Assembly: GCF_001556865.1 (NCBI RefSeq)
Contig: NZ_LSJY01000032.1
Span: forward strand, 1-52,672
Source of the DNA: Sphingobium sp. CCH11-B1
GTDB lineage: Bacteria; Pseudomonadota; Alphaproteobacteria; Sphingomonadales; Sphingomonadaceae
Direction of reading: 5' to 3'
DNA: 52,672 bases
Positions 43,911-52,619 of this stretch are shown piece after piece (position 1 is the first letter of the stretch; every line of letters starts with the position of its first letter). Below the pieces are notes generated by a model. That model worked only from the letters and a program-made list of their open reading frames with translations. It did not search any database and was not told the origin of the DNA. A program made the position numbers and the translations under genes.

Positions 43911-45586
43911 TGCTGGAGATCGCCATGCCCCAGCCCGCCATCAGCGCCTTCCCGTCGATACCGGAACCGGCAATTCCGCCACGGCTCCTGACCGACCTCC
44001 TCGACAATGCGTTGAACCTTTATCCCGAACGCGTCGCCATCGACTTTCTCGGGCGAACCTGGACTTATGCGCAGGTGGGGCAACTCGTTCGTCGTGCAGC
44101 ACGTGGATTGCAGGATCAGGGGCTGCGCAAGGGCGATCGGTTCGGCCTGTGCCTGCCGAACTGCCCCTATTTCGTGATATTGTACTTCGCCGCGCTGCGC
44201 GTGGGTGCGATCGTGGTCAACTTCAACCCGCTCTACACGGAGCGCGAACTGGAGCATCAGATCCGGGACTCGGGAACGCGCATGATGGCGGTACCGGACG
44301 TCCGGATAATCCACGAGAAAGTGCAAGCCGTCGCGCCACGTGCCGGGCTGGACAAGATCGTGTTGTGCGGCATGAGGGATATGCTGCCCTGGCTGCAAGG
44401 CCTGGGCTTTGCGCTATTCAAGCGAAAAGACCACGCGCGGATACTCGACGAAGGCCTTCATGTCCGCCTCAAGGCGCTTCTCGCCCATGATGCCGAACCT
44501 GACGCGGTCGAACGTCACCCTGATGATGTCGCGGTCCTTCAATATACCGGAGGCACAACCGGCGTGCCCAAGGGCGCAATGCTGACCCATGCCAACCTCA
44601 CGGCGAACAGCGCCCAGATGGTGGTGCATGTGGGAGGACTTCGCCCGCAGCAGGAGAGAACTCTCGGCGTCCTGCCCATGTTTCACGTCTTCGCACTCAC
44701 GACGGTGCTCAACTTCTCGGTCGAAATCGGCGCCGAAATCGTCCTGCTGCCGCGGTTTGAGATGAAGCAGGTTCTCAGGACGATGAAGCGCAAGCCACCG
44801 ACACAGTTCTTCGGCGTCCCTACCATCTATGTTGCCCTGAACGCGCTTCCGGACGACGAGATACCCGATCTCTCGGCCGTGCGCGCCTGTATATCCGGCG
44901 GCGCTCCGCTCCCGCTCGAGGTACGCGAGGAGTTCGAGGCACGCACGCGTGCCAGGGTCGTGGAAGGATATGGGCTCTCCGAAACCGCCCCAATCATCGC
45001 CTGCAACCCGTTGTTCGGGACGGTGAAGGATAATAGCTGCGGCCCAAGTTTCCCCGGCACCATCATCGAGATCCGCGATCCGGAGAATCCCTCGCGGGTT
45101 CTTCCCCAGGGAGAACGCGGAGAAGTGTGCGCCCGCGGCCCTCAGGTGATGAAGGGCTATTGGCAGCGCCCTGCAGAGACCAGTGCTGTCTTCGTCGATG
45201 GCGCGCTACGAACCGGCGATATCGGCTATTTTGATGAGGATGGCTATCTCTTCCTCGTCGACCGCATCAAGGACATCATCTTCTGTGGCGGATATAATGT
45301 ATATCCCCGGATCATCGAGGATGCGGCCTACCAACACCCGGCGGTAAAGGAGGCGATCGCAATCGCGATACCCGATGCCTACAGAGGTCAATCTCCCAAG
45401 TTGTTCGTCGCACTGCACGAGGGGGCAAACCTGACCGTCGATGAACTCAAGATTTTTTTGCAGGATCGCCTCAGCAAGATCGAGTTACCCAAGGCTTTCG
45501 AATTCCGGGACAGCCTGCCCAAAACGCTGATCGGCAAACTTTCGAAGAAGGATTTGATCGAAGAGGAGAACAAAAAGCTCGCCTGA
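43910..45586 (+). CDS. fadD: Long-chain acyl-CoA synthetase
   Basis: The 558-residue AMP-forming ligase has the ATP motif QYTGGTTGVPKGAMLTHANL (about 211-230), GYGLSETAP, and TGDIGYFDEDGYLFLVDRIKD. The catalytic lysine lies near the end in LPKTLIGKLSKKDLIEE. It activates imported fatty acids to acyl-CoA at the inner membrane, the entry step for the beta-oxidation genes on the other strand. It begins within the fadL stop codon and is followed by a MerR-type gene. Confidence 0.94.
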   Translation: MLEIAMPQPAISAFPSIPEPAIPPRLLTDLLDNALNLYPERVAIDFLGRTWTYAQVGQLVRRAARGLQDQGLRKGDRFGLCLPNCPYFVILYFAALRVGAIVVNFNPLYTERELEHQIRDSGTRMMAVPDVRIIHEKVQAVAPRAGLDKIVLCGMRDMLPWLQGLGFALFKRKDHARILDEGLHVRLKALLAHDAEPDAVERHPDDVAVLQYTGGTTGVPKGAMLTHANLTANSAQMVVHVGGLRPQQERTLGVLPMFHVFALTTVLNFSVEIGAEIVLLPRFEMKQVLRTMKRKPPTQFFGVPTIYVALNALPDDEIPDLSAVRACISGGAPLPLEVREEFEARTRARVVEGYGLSETAPIIACNPLFGTVKDNSCGPSFPGTIIEIRDPENPSRVLPQGERGEVCARGPQVMKGYWQRPAETSAVFVDGALRTGDIGYFDEDGYLFLVDRIKDIIFCGGYNVYPRIIEDAAYQHPAVKEAIAIAIPDAYRGQSPKLFVALHEGANLTVDELKIFLQDRLSKIELPKAFEFRDSLPKTLIGKLSKKDLIEEENKKLA

Positions 45587-45658
45587 GCCTCTATCCCCTG
45601 TCAAGCTACAAAGCTTATGCGCTTGAGTGGTAGGGTAGCCGTGATTGGAGGACAGGGA

Positions 45659-46138
45659 GTGGATGGCATGGGGAACTCGCTCCACCTCGCCGAGGACGAT
45701 GAAACGCTTAAGGACGCGGGTCGCGACAACCCCACGCACAAGGGGAGAACCCGCGCAAAGGATGCGGATTTACAAGTGTACGGCATCCAGGATGTCGCTC
45801 AGGAACTCGGACTGACACTTCGCACGCTACGCTTCTACGAAAAGGAGGGGCTCATCGCCCCTCAACGGGTAGGCAGCACCCGGGCATATTCCAGGCGTGA
45901 GATCGGACGCATACAGCTGATTTTGCGCGGCAAACGCCTTGGCTTCTCCATCAAGGAAATCAAGGAGTTTCTCGATCTCTACGATGCCGATCCCGAGCAT
46001 AAGGAGCAAATGGAGCGATTGATTGCCCGCATCCGGGAAAGGTTGGTCGACTTGAAGACGCAGCGCTCTGCGCTCGACCTGACAATCGACGAGCTTACAA
46101 CCATCGAAGTGGAAGCGATGGCAAAGTTGCAGCGATAA
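45659..46138 (+). CDS. MerR-family transcriptional regulator
   Basis: The protein of about 159 residues (start at GTG 45659, GGAGG seven bases upstream; ATG 45668 is an alternative) has a MerR helix-turn-helix with wing YGIQDVAQELGLTLRTLRFYEKEGLIAPQRVGSTRAYSRREI. A dimerisation coiled coil follows (EHKEQMERLIARIRERLVDLKTQRSALDLTIDELTTIE). It lacks the cysteines of metal sensors and has the size of LiuR-like regulators of fatty-acid or branched-chain catabolism. The place behind fadLD makes it the likely regulator of both arms of this locus. Confidence 0.85.
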   Translation: MDGMGNSLHLAEDDETLKDAGRDNPTHKGRTRAKDADLQVYGIQDVAQELGLTLRTLRFYEKEGLIAPQRVGSTRAYSRREIGRIQLILRGKRLGFSIKEIKEFLDLYDADPEHKEQMERLIARIRERLVDLKTQRSALDLTIDELTTIEVEAMAKLQR

Positions 46139-46197
46139 TTTGGTCATCCCATTCTCTAACCGAGCGGTAACGCTTGATCGCGGCGCCCCCGATCCAA

Positions 46198-46470
46198 TTA
46201 AGCCGTCAAGCGACGAGCGCCGCGCCGATCGCTAAGGCCGCCCCAGAACCGCGCCATGATCATCCAGGCGATGCCCGACGCGGTCATCGCCCCGCCGACC
46301 TGCCATGGCTCGAGGCCAAGCACGCGCGCGATGGGGCCCGCGAGCGCCACGAACGACATCATCGCCATCGAGCAGACGAAGGTCTCGAACATCAGTGGCT
46401 TCATGCTGAAAGCGCCTGATGCTTCCTCCCCCACTTGTTCGTCGCCTGTCGCTGTCGCAGCTTCGGTCAT
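46198..46470 (-). pseudogene. MFS transporter, N-terminal fragment
   Basis: The 90-residue open frame encodes an acidic start and the first two membrane helices of an MFS transporter with the A-motif between helix 2 and 3 (MARFWGGLSDRRGARR). The frame then ends at 46198 in unrelated sequence. Its start overlaps the stop of the preceding chimeric gene (ATGA, 46467-46470), so the pair was once an operon of a small membrane protein and a transporter. The remaining ten helices are gone. Confidence 0.7.
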
Positions 46471-47483
46471 GCTGCTTCGTCCCGTGATGCGACCGGCGAA
46501 CGGCCACCATTCCAGAGCAGCGCCGTCGAGACGGCATAGACAACGAGCCAGCCGAGGTTGAACGCGGCGCCGTCAAGCCAGGTGTGCGCCGGCTCGGGCA
46601 GGATGCGCGCGATCAGCATGCCGATCGCGACCAGCGAGACGGGATTGGCCAGCGCTGCGAACCAGCGTGGCCAGGCGGTGCGGCCCAGCGCGATGACGAT
46701 CCCGAGGAGCAGCAGCGCCAGGCCCAGCGTCACGATCGGCATCAACCAGGCGATGAGCAGGACAGGCTCCAAGCCGATTGCCCGCAATGTGGACAATCGC
46801 TCGAGAATTTCCGCGAAGGCACGTCGTCCCGGTCTACCGGGTGGTTGGCGGATCCAGGCAAGAATGCTGATGCGGCCTGCATTGTGCTGCAGCAGCAGCG
46901 AGTCCAGCAGGCCGCATTGCACTGAAGTCAGACTTCCCGTCAGCAGGTTGCCCACGTTCCGCTCGGCATCTAACAGAGCTTTGCTCACCATGCGTTCCAG
47001 GGACGTGATACCGGGCACGATTATCTGCCGGCGGCGGAATTCTTCCATCAGGATCCGCGCGAGATCGATTCCACCGGTCATGGTCAGTGCGATCGGCAAG
47101 AGCCAAGCCTGCAGTTCTGCATGGATCGGACGGCTCAATTGCCGGAAACCGAATACCTCGCGCAGCGTATCGAGTTGCTCATACCGGGTGGGACCACGCG
47201 TGGCATAATCGGCAAGCGCGTCCGGCTCGACGCCGAGCTGATCCCCGACGAACCTGAGAGGAGCATCAGGGATGAATTCGCCGGGTTTCAGCAATCGGCC
47301 AGGATATCGCAAGGCGCAGAGCTGCAGCGCAAAACCGAGGCGGTTGTGGGGACGCCTCCGGCTCGTGAAGACGCGCAGATCTGCGGAACTGAGCGTCCAG
47401 TATCGCACCAGATCTGGCTCGCTCTCCGGCAAGGCGAACAACTCGGCGTGTTGCGCCTCGGTCAGAACAGAGCGGCGGGGCAT
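46467..47483 (-). pseudogene. Chimera: Tn3 transposase N-terminus fused in frame to the C-terminus of a membrane protein
   Basis: From ATG 47483 the first 240 residues are a typical Tn3-family transposase N-terminus (MPRRSVLTEAQHAELFALPE, NRLGFALQLCALRYPGRLL, and ILERLSTLRAIGLEP at the end). Near 46764 the reading changes without a frameshift to a four-helix integral membrane protein (VLLIAWLMPIVTLGLALLLLG ... WLDGAAFNLGWLVVYAVSTALLW), the tail of a DUF6796-like protein. The start lies four bases after the resolvase stop, the native tnpR-tnpA order. It cannot transpose anything; the membrane part lacks its own start. The junction records a deletion from tnpA into a neighbouring operon. Confidence 0.8.
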
Positions 47484-47487
47484 CGGG

Positions 47488-47930
47488 TCAGGCCTTGACC
47501 GGTCCCGTCCAGCCAATGCGATCGAGCGTGCCGATGAGGGTCGATCGCGGCACCTTGAATGATCGGCACACCGACGCCTTGCTTGCGCCGGCATCGAGGG
47601 CTGCCGTGATCTGCTCGATCGTTTCCGCGTCAATGCTGGGCGGCCGGCCCCCGCGCCGGCCCCGTCGTCGAGCTGCGACCAAGCCTGCCATCACCCGCTC
47701 ACGCGTGAGCGCGCGTTCATATTGGGCGAGCGCGCCGAAGAGCGAAAACAGCAATTCACCATGGGGCGTGCTTGTGTCCATCTGCTCCGTTAGCGATCGG
47801 AAGGCCACACCTCGATTTTTCAGATCGGTTATGATCGCCAGAAGATTGGTCAATGATCGCCCGAGACGGTCGAGTTTCCAAACGACCAAGGTGTCGCCGG
47901 CCTTCAGGAATTCGAGGCAAGTGACCTGCC
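47488..47930 (-). pseudogene. tnpR resolvase, N-terminally truncated
   Basis: About 145 residues from TCLEFLKAGDTLVVWKLDRLGRSL to IGWTGPVKA match serine resolvases, closely resembling the intact one at 19843-20430 (for instance SLTEQMDT.TPHGELLFSLF and ALAQYERALTRER). The first 55 or so residues with the catalytic serine are missing; upstream the sequence becomes an IS3-family transposase relic. It forms one original unit with the truncated tnpA at 47483. The long open frame that continues to 48258 is not real. Confidence 0.8.
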
Positions 47931-47947
47931 CCCCGGCGGTCCCTCGA

Positions 47948-48258
47948 TCATAACGAGAGTCTTGCGGTTGAATATTCCGGTATGCTCGCCTGCACAAGCG
48001 CGCCGGGCGTGATGCTATCGTCCTGCACGAACGTCCGACGCGCTTGTGCAGGCGTTCGATTTCCCAACGATGAGTGGGGGCGAACATGGTTGTAGTCGTA
48101 GCGCCAGATGGCCAGCTTCCGGCGGGCGTCAGCCAAGCTGTCGAACAGCTCCTCGTTGAGCAGCTCATCGCGCAATGAGCCGTTGAAGCTCTCGATGAAG
48201 CCGTTCTGCTGGGGCTTACCGGGATCGATGTAATGCCACTCAACCTTGTTGAGGGCAT
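47948..48258 (-). pseudogene. IS3-family transposase (OrfB) C-terminal fragment
   Basis: The reading [22 protein letters not shown] followed by [20 protein letters not shown] and [27 protein letters not shown] is the C-terminal part of the IS3-family integrase core, with the catalytic glutamate in FIESFNG. The N-terminal two thirds are missing. It is squeezed between the truncated tnpR and the left flank of the IS1111-type element, so it was cut on both sides. Confidence 0.82.
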
Positions 48259-48277
48259 AGCGTGGAAGGTACGCTAA
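48250..48277. repeat. Probable inner part of a Tn3-family terminal inverted repeat (target of the IS)
   Basis: The left flank of the IS1111-type element ends GGAAGGTACGCTAA, and the right flank resumes with TAAG (49649-49652) 21 bases from the stop of tnpA. GTACGCTAAG is how the inner end of many Tn21/Tn1721-type repeats reads, and tnpA stops next to such repeats. IS1111-type elements such as IS4321/IS5075 are known to insert into these repeats. The outer GGGG end is not present, so the repeat was probably cut by the IS3 junction. Confidence 0.55.
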
Positions 48278-48348
48278 ACGATGGAGTGGATGGCTCCCGC
48301 TCACCGGCTGAGGCAGACTGCCTCGGCTGAAGAGCGAGGAGACGGACG

Positions 48349-49383
48349 ATGAGTGAGATTGTCACGATTGGGCTGGATATCGCGAAGTCGGTGTTCCAGG
48401 TCCATGGTGTAGACGCTGCGGGTCAGGTGGTTGTGACCCGGCAATTGAAGCGCGGACAGATGTTGAAGTTTTTCGCGGCATTGCCTCCGGTTCTGATCGG
48501 GATCGAAGCCTGCGGAACGGCGCATCACTGGGGTCGGCAGCTCCAGAACCTGGGCCACGACGTAAAACTCATCCCGCCGATCTACGTGAAACCTTACGTC
48601 AAGCGGCAGAAGAACGATGCCGCCGATGCCGAAGCGATTTGCGAGGCGGTGACGCGGCCGACAATGCGGTTCGTCGAAATCAAGTCAGTTGACCAGCAGG
48701 CTGGCGGCGTGCTGCACAAAACGCGGGCACTGCTGATCAAGCAGCGGACGATGATGTTCAATGCCGTGCGCAGCCATCTGGCCGAATTCGGTCTTGTGAC
48801 GGGTACCGGCGTGGCGCAGGTGGTGCGCATGGTCGATCGGCTTGCGAAAGGGGACGAACTCGATCTTCCGGAACTGGCGCGCGAGACACTCGGCGTCTTA
48901 GCGCGCCACATTCAGGAACTGCAGGACAAGCTCACCGGGATCGATAAGCAGTTGACCCGCTTGCATTATCGCAACGACGTCAGCAACATCCTTGAAACCA
49001 TCCCCGGCGTTGGTGTGATCACCGCCTCGGCGCTCGCGTCGATGGTGACCAACGCGCAGAGCTTCAGGTCGGCCCGCCATTTCGCCGCCTGGCTTGGACT
49101 CGTGCCCCGGCAAAACTCGTCAGGTGGCAAGACCCGCCTGGGCAAGATTACCAAGGGCGGCAATCGCTACCTGCGACAATTGCTGGTCGTCGGTGCGACT
49201 TCAGTGCTGCGGCATGTCCGGGCGGGCAGCGTCAAAGGCTTTGAATGGGCCAAAGCCTTGCTTGATCGCCGTCCGCCCAAGGTTGTGGCCGTTGCTCTGG
49301 CCAACAAGATGGCGCGTATTGCATGGGTGGTGATGACGCGCGGCGTCGAGTATGAAAGAAAGGAATTGGCGATCGCAGCCTGA
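48349..49383 (+). CDS. IS110/IS1111-type DEDD transposase
   Basis: The 344-residue recombinase has the N-terminal RuvC-like DEDD domain ([15 protein letters not shown] with D10, GIEACG with E53, KNDAADAEA with D90 and D93). A coiled linker follows, and then the Transposase_20 domain with [51 protein letters not shown] and its conserved serine. Enzymes of this class work with an RNA made from the element that pairs with donor and target DNA. All catalytic residues are present, so it is probably active. ATG 48349 has GAGGAGACGG upstream. Confidence 0.93.
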   Translation: MSEIVTIGLDIAKSVFQVHGVDAAGQVVVTRQLKRGQMLKFFAALPPVLIGIEACGTAHHWGRQLQNLGHDVKLIPPIYVKPYVKRQKNDAADAEAICEAVTRPTMRFVEIKSVDQQAGGVLHKTRALLIKQRTMMFNAVRSHLAEFGLVTGTGVAQVVRMVDRLAKGDELDLPELARETLGVLARHIQELQDKLTGIDKQLTRLHYRNDVSNILETIPGVGVITASALASMVTNAQSFRSARHFAAWLGLVPRQNSSGGKTRLGKITKGGNRYLRQLLVVGATSVLRHVRAGSVKGFEWAKALLDRRPPKVVAVALANKMARIAWVVMTRGVEYERKELAIAA

Positions 49384-49624
49384 TTGGCAGGCGATGGCAA
49401 AACAAGGTTGAGGTGTGAAGACCGACTGAAGGCAAGCCATTCGATCCACCGAGCTTCGGCAAACCTGCTTAGCGTACAGGACTTCGAGTCCGCGTAAACG
49501 ATGAGGAGGCCAGGGCTGGCGGAATCCTTCAAGGCCAGCAGCCGTATAAAGGCTGCACATAAAGGCCGGACACGCGACTGCACTCGATATGGCATGTCAG
49601 AACGTCAGAAAATCGCACCGCAAC
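49384..49624 (+). ncRNA. Candidate guide (seek/bridge) RNA region of the IS1111-type element
   Basis: The non-coding right part contains at least four hairpins in about 110 bases: CCGA-GCT-TCGG (49449-49459), GGACT-TCG-AGTCC (49479-49491), GCTGGC/GCCAGC (49515-49520 with 49534-49539) and GCAGCC-GTATAAA-GGCTGC (49538-49556); the last two share a border. Between the first two, CTTAGCGTAC (49468-49477) is the exact complement of the target GTACGCTAAG. Just after the second, TAAACGATG (49495-49503) equals the left edge of the element (48275-48283). IS1111-type elements are known to encode such a guide RNA downstream of the transposase. Exact RNA ends are unknown. Confidence 0.7.
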
Positions 49625-49672
49625 GCGGGAGCCATCCACACGCAACGCTAAGGGAGAACAACCGAGGAACGC

Positions 49673-52619
49673 TTAGGCGGCGCGGCTGTCCGGCGGAAGA
49701 TTGAGGGCCTTGCGGCCAGCGGAAGCGGCGGCTCGATCCCAGAGGAAATCGCCGGAAAAGGCAATATGCTCCCAGCCAACCGGCGACGTATGGACAAGCA
49801 GATCATCGGGGACCGGGGCCGCTGCCGATCGCAGATGCTGGGCGGCGTCGGCCATGTAGATCGTGTTCCAATAGACGATCGCCGCGATGACTAGGTTGAG
49901 GCCTGATGCCCGATATTGTTGAGCTTCATGGCTGCGGTCGATGATGCGGCCCTGGCGGAAGGTGTAGATCGCTTGCGTCAGGGCATGGCGCTGCTCGCTG
50001 TTGTTAAGGCCGGCATGGCATCGCCGGCGCAGATCGGGATTTTCAAGCCAGTCCAGCATGAACAGGGTCCGTTCGATCTTGCCGATCTCCTGTAGTGCGA
50101 CGTCGAGCTGGTTCTGCCGTTCGTAGGCGGCGAGCTTTCGCAGCATGACCGACGGCGCGACGTGGCCAGCCTTGATCGACCCCACGAGGCGCAGCACGTC
50201 GTCCCATTGTTCATTGATGATGTCGGTGCGGATACGCTTGCCCAACAACGGGGCGATGGACGGATAGGCCGAAACCGGCGCGATCGGCGCAAGCCGCCTG
50301 TCCGGAAAGTCGCGCAGGCGCGGGCAGAAGCGAAATCCCAGCATCGCGCACAGGGCGAAGACATGATCCGTCGCTCCGCCGGTGTCGGTGTAATGCTCGA
50401 CGATCCTGAGATCGGTGCCATGGCTGATGAGGCCGTCGAGGACATAGGGCGCTTCATGCGTGGCGGCCGAGATCACATTGACGTGGTAGGGCCCGCGCTG
50501 ATCGGAAACATGGGTGTAGAAGCTGAAGCCATGATCGACGCCATAGCGGGCGTTGATGTCGCCGCCCGATGCGCCGCGCTTCGCGCCCCTGAAGAACTGA
50601 CCATCGGAACTGGACGTTGTGCCGTCGCCCCATACCCGCGAGAATGTCAGGCGGTGGTGCGCGTTGATGAGGACGGCGAGCGCCGCGCGGTAGCTCTCGT
50701 CGCGGATATAGGCGTCATGGGTCCATAGGAGTTGATCGCGCGTGACGCCCTGGCTCGCGGCGGCCATGCGCGACAGGCCGAGATTGGTGGCGTCGGCGAG
50801 GATCGTGGCGAGCAGCGCATTTTCATTGGGACATAGCTCGCCGGTGCGCAGGTTGGTGAACGCCGAAAGAAAGCCAGTTTCCTGCGCCACCTCATGTAGC
50901 AGTTCGGTGATACGGATGCGTGGCATCATCGCATCGAGCCGGTCGGCCAGGGCTTCGGCGTCGGGCGTTGCGATCGTGCGAACGGGGGATATCTGGAGGC
51001 GGCCGTCGCGGTATCGCACACCCTCCAGAGCGTCGCGCTTCAGGCTCCGGGCGAATTTCTTCAGCCGCCAGTCCAGTTCGCGGCCCCGCTGTTCGAGCCA
51101 TTCGCCGGCTGTGGGTGGCAGACCAAGAGCCGACACGATCGGCTTGGCCTTCGGTTCGCTTAGCAGGTAGCTGTCGAACTGGCGGTATCCCGTCGATCGT
51201 TCCACCCAGACATCACCGGAGCGCAGCTTGTTGCGCAGATGCGCGATAGTCGCGATTTCCCAGAGCCGCCGATTGATCTTGCCGTCATCGCCCATGACGA
51301 TTTTCTGCCATTCCTTGCGGAAGGGCATCGGAGCGTCGGCAGGCAGATCGCGCTTGCCCGACCTATTGAGGTCGCGCAGCATCTCGATAGCGGCAATCGT
51401 TTTCGCGCTGCCCTTTCCGGCCTTGAACTGTAGCGCTTCAAGCAGATCAGGGGCGAACTTGCGCAACGCCGCATAGCGGTCGGCCGCGACCCTCAGCGGA
51501 TCAAGATTGGCGGTTTCCGCGATCGTCGCCACTTCCGGTCTGGCCTTCAGGAGGGTGTGCCATCCTACTGAGGCATCCAGGACCTCCATAGGATCTTCGC
51601 CAGTATCGACTGCATCGGTGAGCGCGTCGATCGTCCTGCGGAAGATCAGCATCAGCCGGGCCACGTTCTTCGACGTGGCGGCATAGCTGCGCGCCTGGAC
51701 GTTCTTCGCGCGGGTGAAGATGCCGCCGATCAGCTTGTCCGCCATCTCCAGGGCGCTGTCCGTCAGCCGTTCTTCAAGATCGAGCAGGAAGGCAACGAGC
51801 GTGGCGCGTCGCCGGGAGGGAATATAGCGCTCGATCATATAGGCAGGCGACGCACGGCCTTCCCTGACATATTGCCGAAATCGGTCCGCGTGGATGCGGC
51901 CCGCGACGTCGGGGGAAATGCCGATCTTCCGCACCTGCCTCAGACGGTCGAGGATCTGGCGGACGTGATCGGGCTTGGCCGCGACGGGGATGGTCTTAAG
52001 CAAGGCGAGATGGCTCATGCCGCCGGCGGCGTCGAAGAGCTGATCGAGGGCCTGGACCTGTTCGGCGCTGAGATCGGCGATCAGGGCGTGGGCGGCCTGC
52101 TTGCGCGCGCGGGCACGTCCCGCGCTGCTGGCGCGTTCGATGGTGGAGATGGACGGCAGCAAAATCCGGGCCTCGCGCAGGGCGGTGACCACGCCCATCG
52201 CAATCGTCATCCCCTTGTCGGTCGCCCATGCGGTTCTCGCGGCCGCCTCGACCATGAAGGGAATATCGGCGCGGGTTGGCCCCCGAAGCCCCAAACGCGC
52301 CGCCAGCTCACGGGCATGATCCGTCATTGTCTGATCCCGCGCCGCATAGTTGGCCAGCTCGGTTACGTGCAGACCAAGTTGCTCCGCGACGAAAGCGGCG
52401 AGATCATGGGGTATTGCTCCCCTGTCCTGTATCAACTGCGCAAGCGTGATGCCCGGGTGCCGCAGGAGCGCGAGTTGCAGCGCCACGCCCAACTGGTTCC
52501 GTCGCTCCCGTCGCGCGCCGATGATCTCGATATCGGAAGGCTCGAAGGTATAGAGCCGGGCCAAATGGTCGCGATCGGTCGGGATGGCGAGTATCTGATC
52601 GCGTTCGCTCTCGGTCAGG
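49673..52619 (-). pseudogene. tnpA: Tn3-family transposase TnpA, first codons removed by IS6100
   Basis: About 980 codons remain, nearly full length. The DDE residues appear intact in context: WGDGTTSSSDGQFF, HYTDTGGATDHVFALCAMLGF and SHEAQQYRASGLNLV. The conserved N-terminus LTESERDQILAIPTDRDHLARLYTF is present in frame, but the usual methionine and three to five residues before it are replaced by the IS6100 end at 52620, and the nearest start codon inside is TTG 52564. Activity would need that start or a start from within IS6100. It is a different lineage from the truncated tnpA at 47483. The stop lies next to a repeat interrupted by the IS1111-type element. Confidence 0.88.

Larger units (their letters stand above)
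48278..49651 (+). mobile_element. IS110-superfamily insertion sequence, IS1111 type
   Basis: The element of about 1.37 kb contains one transposase gene (48349-49383) and subterminal inverted repeats GTGGATGGCTCCCGC (48286-48300) and GCGGGAGCCATCCAC (49625-49639), 15 of 15 complementary. Short tails lie outside the repeats (8 bases left, 5 bases right before the shared ACGCTAA). Subterminal rather than terminal repeats and a long non-coding right part are marks of the IS1111 group. ACGCTAA occurs at both edges (48271-48277 and 49645-49651), so the exact boundary is ambiguous by a few bases. The element appears complete. Confidence 0.85.
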
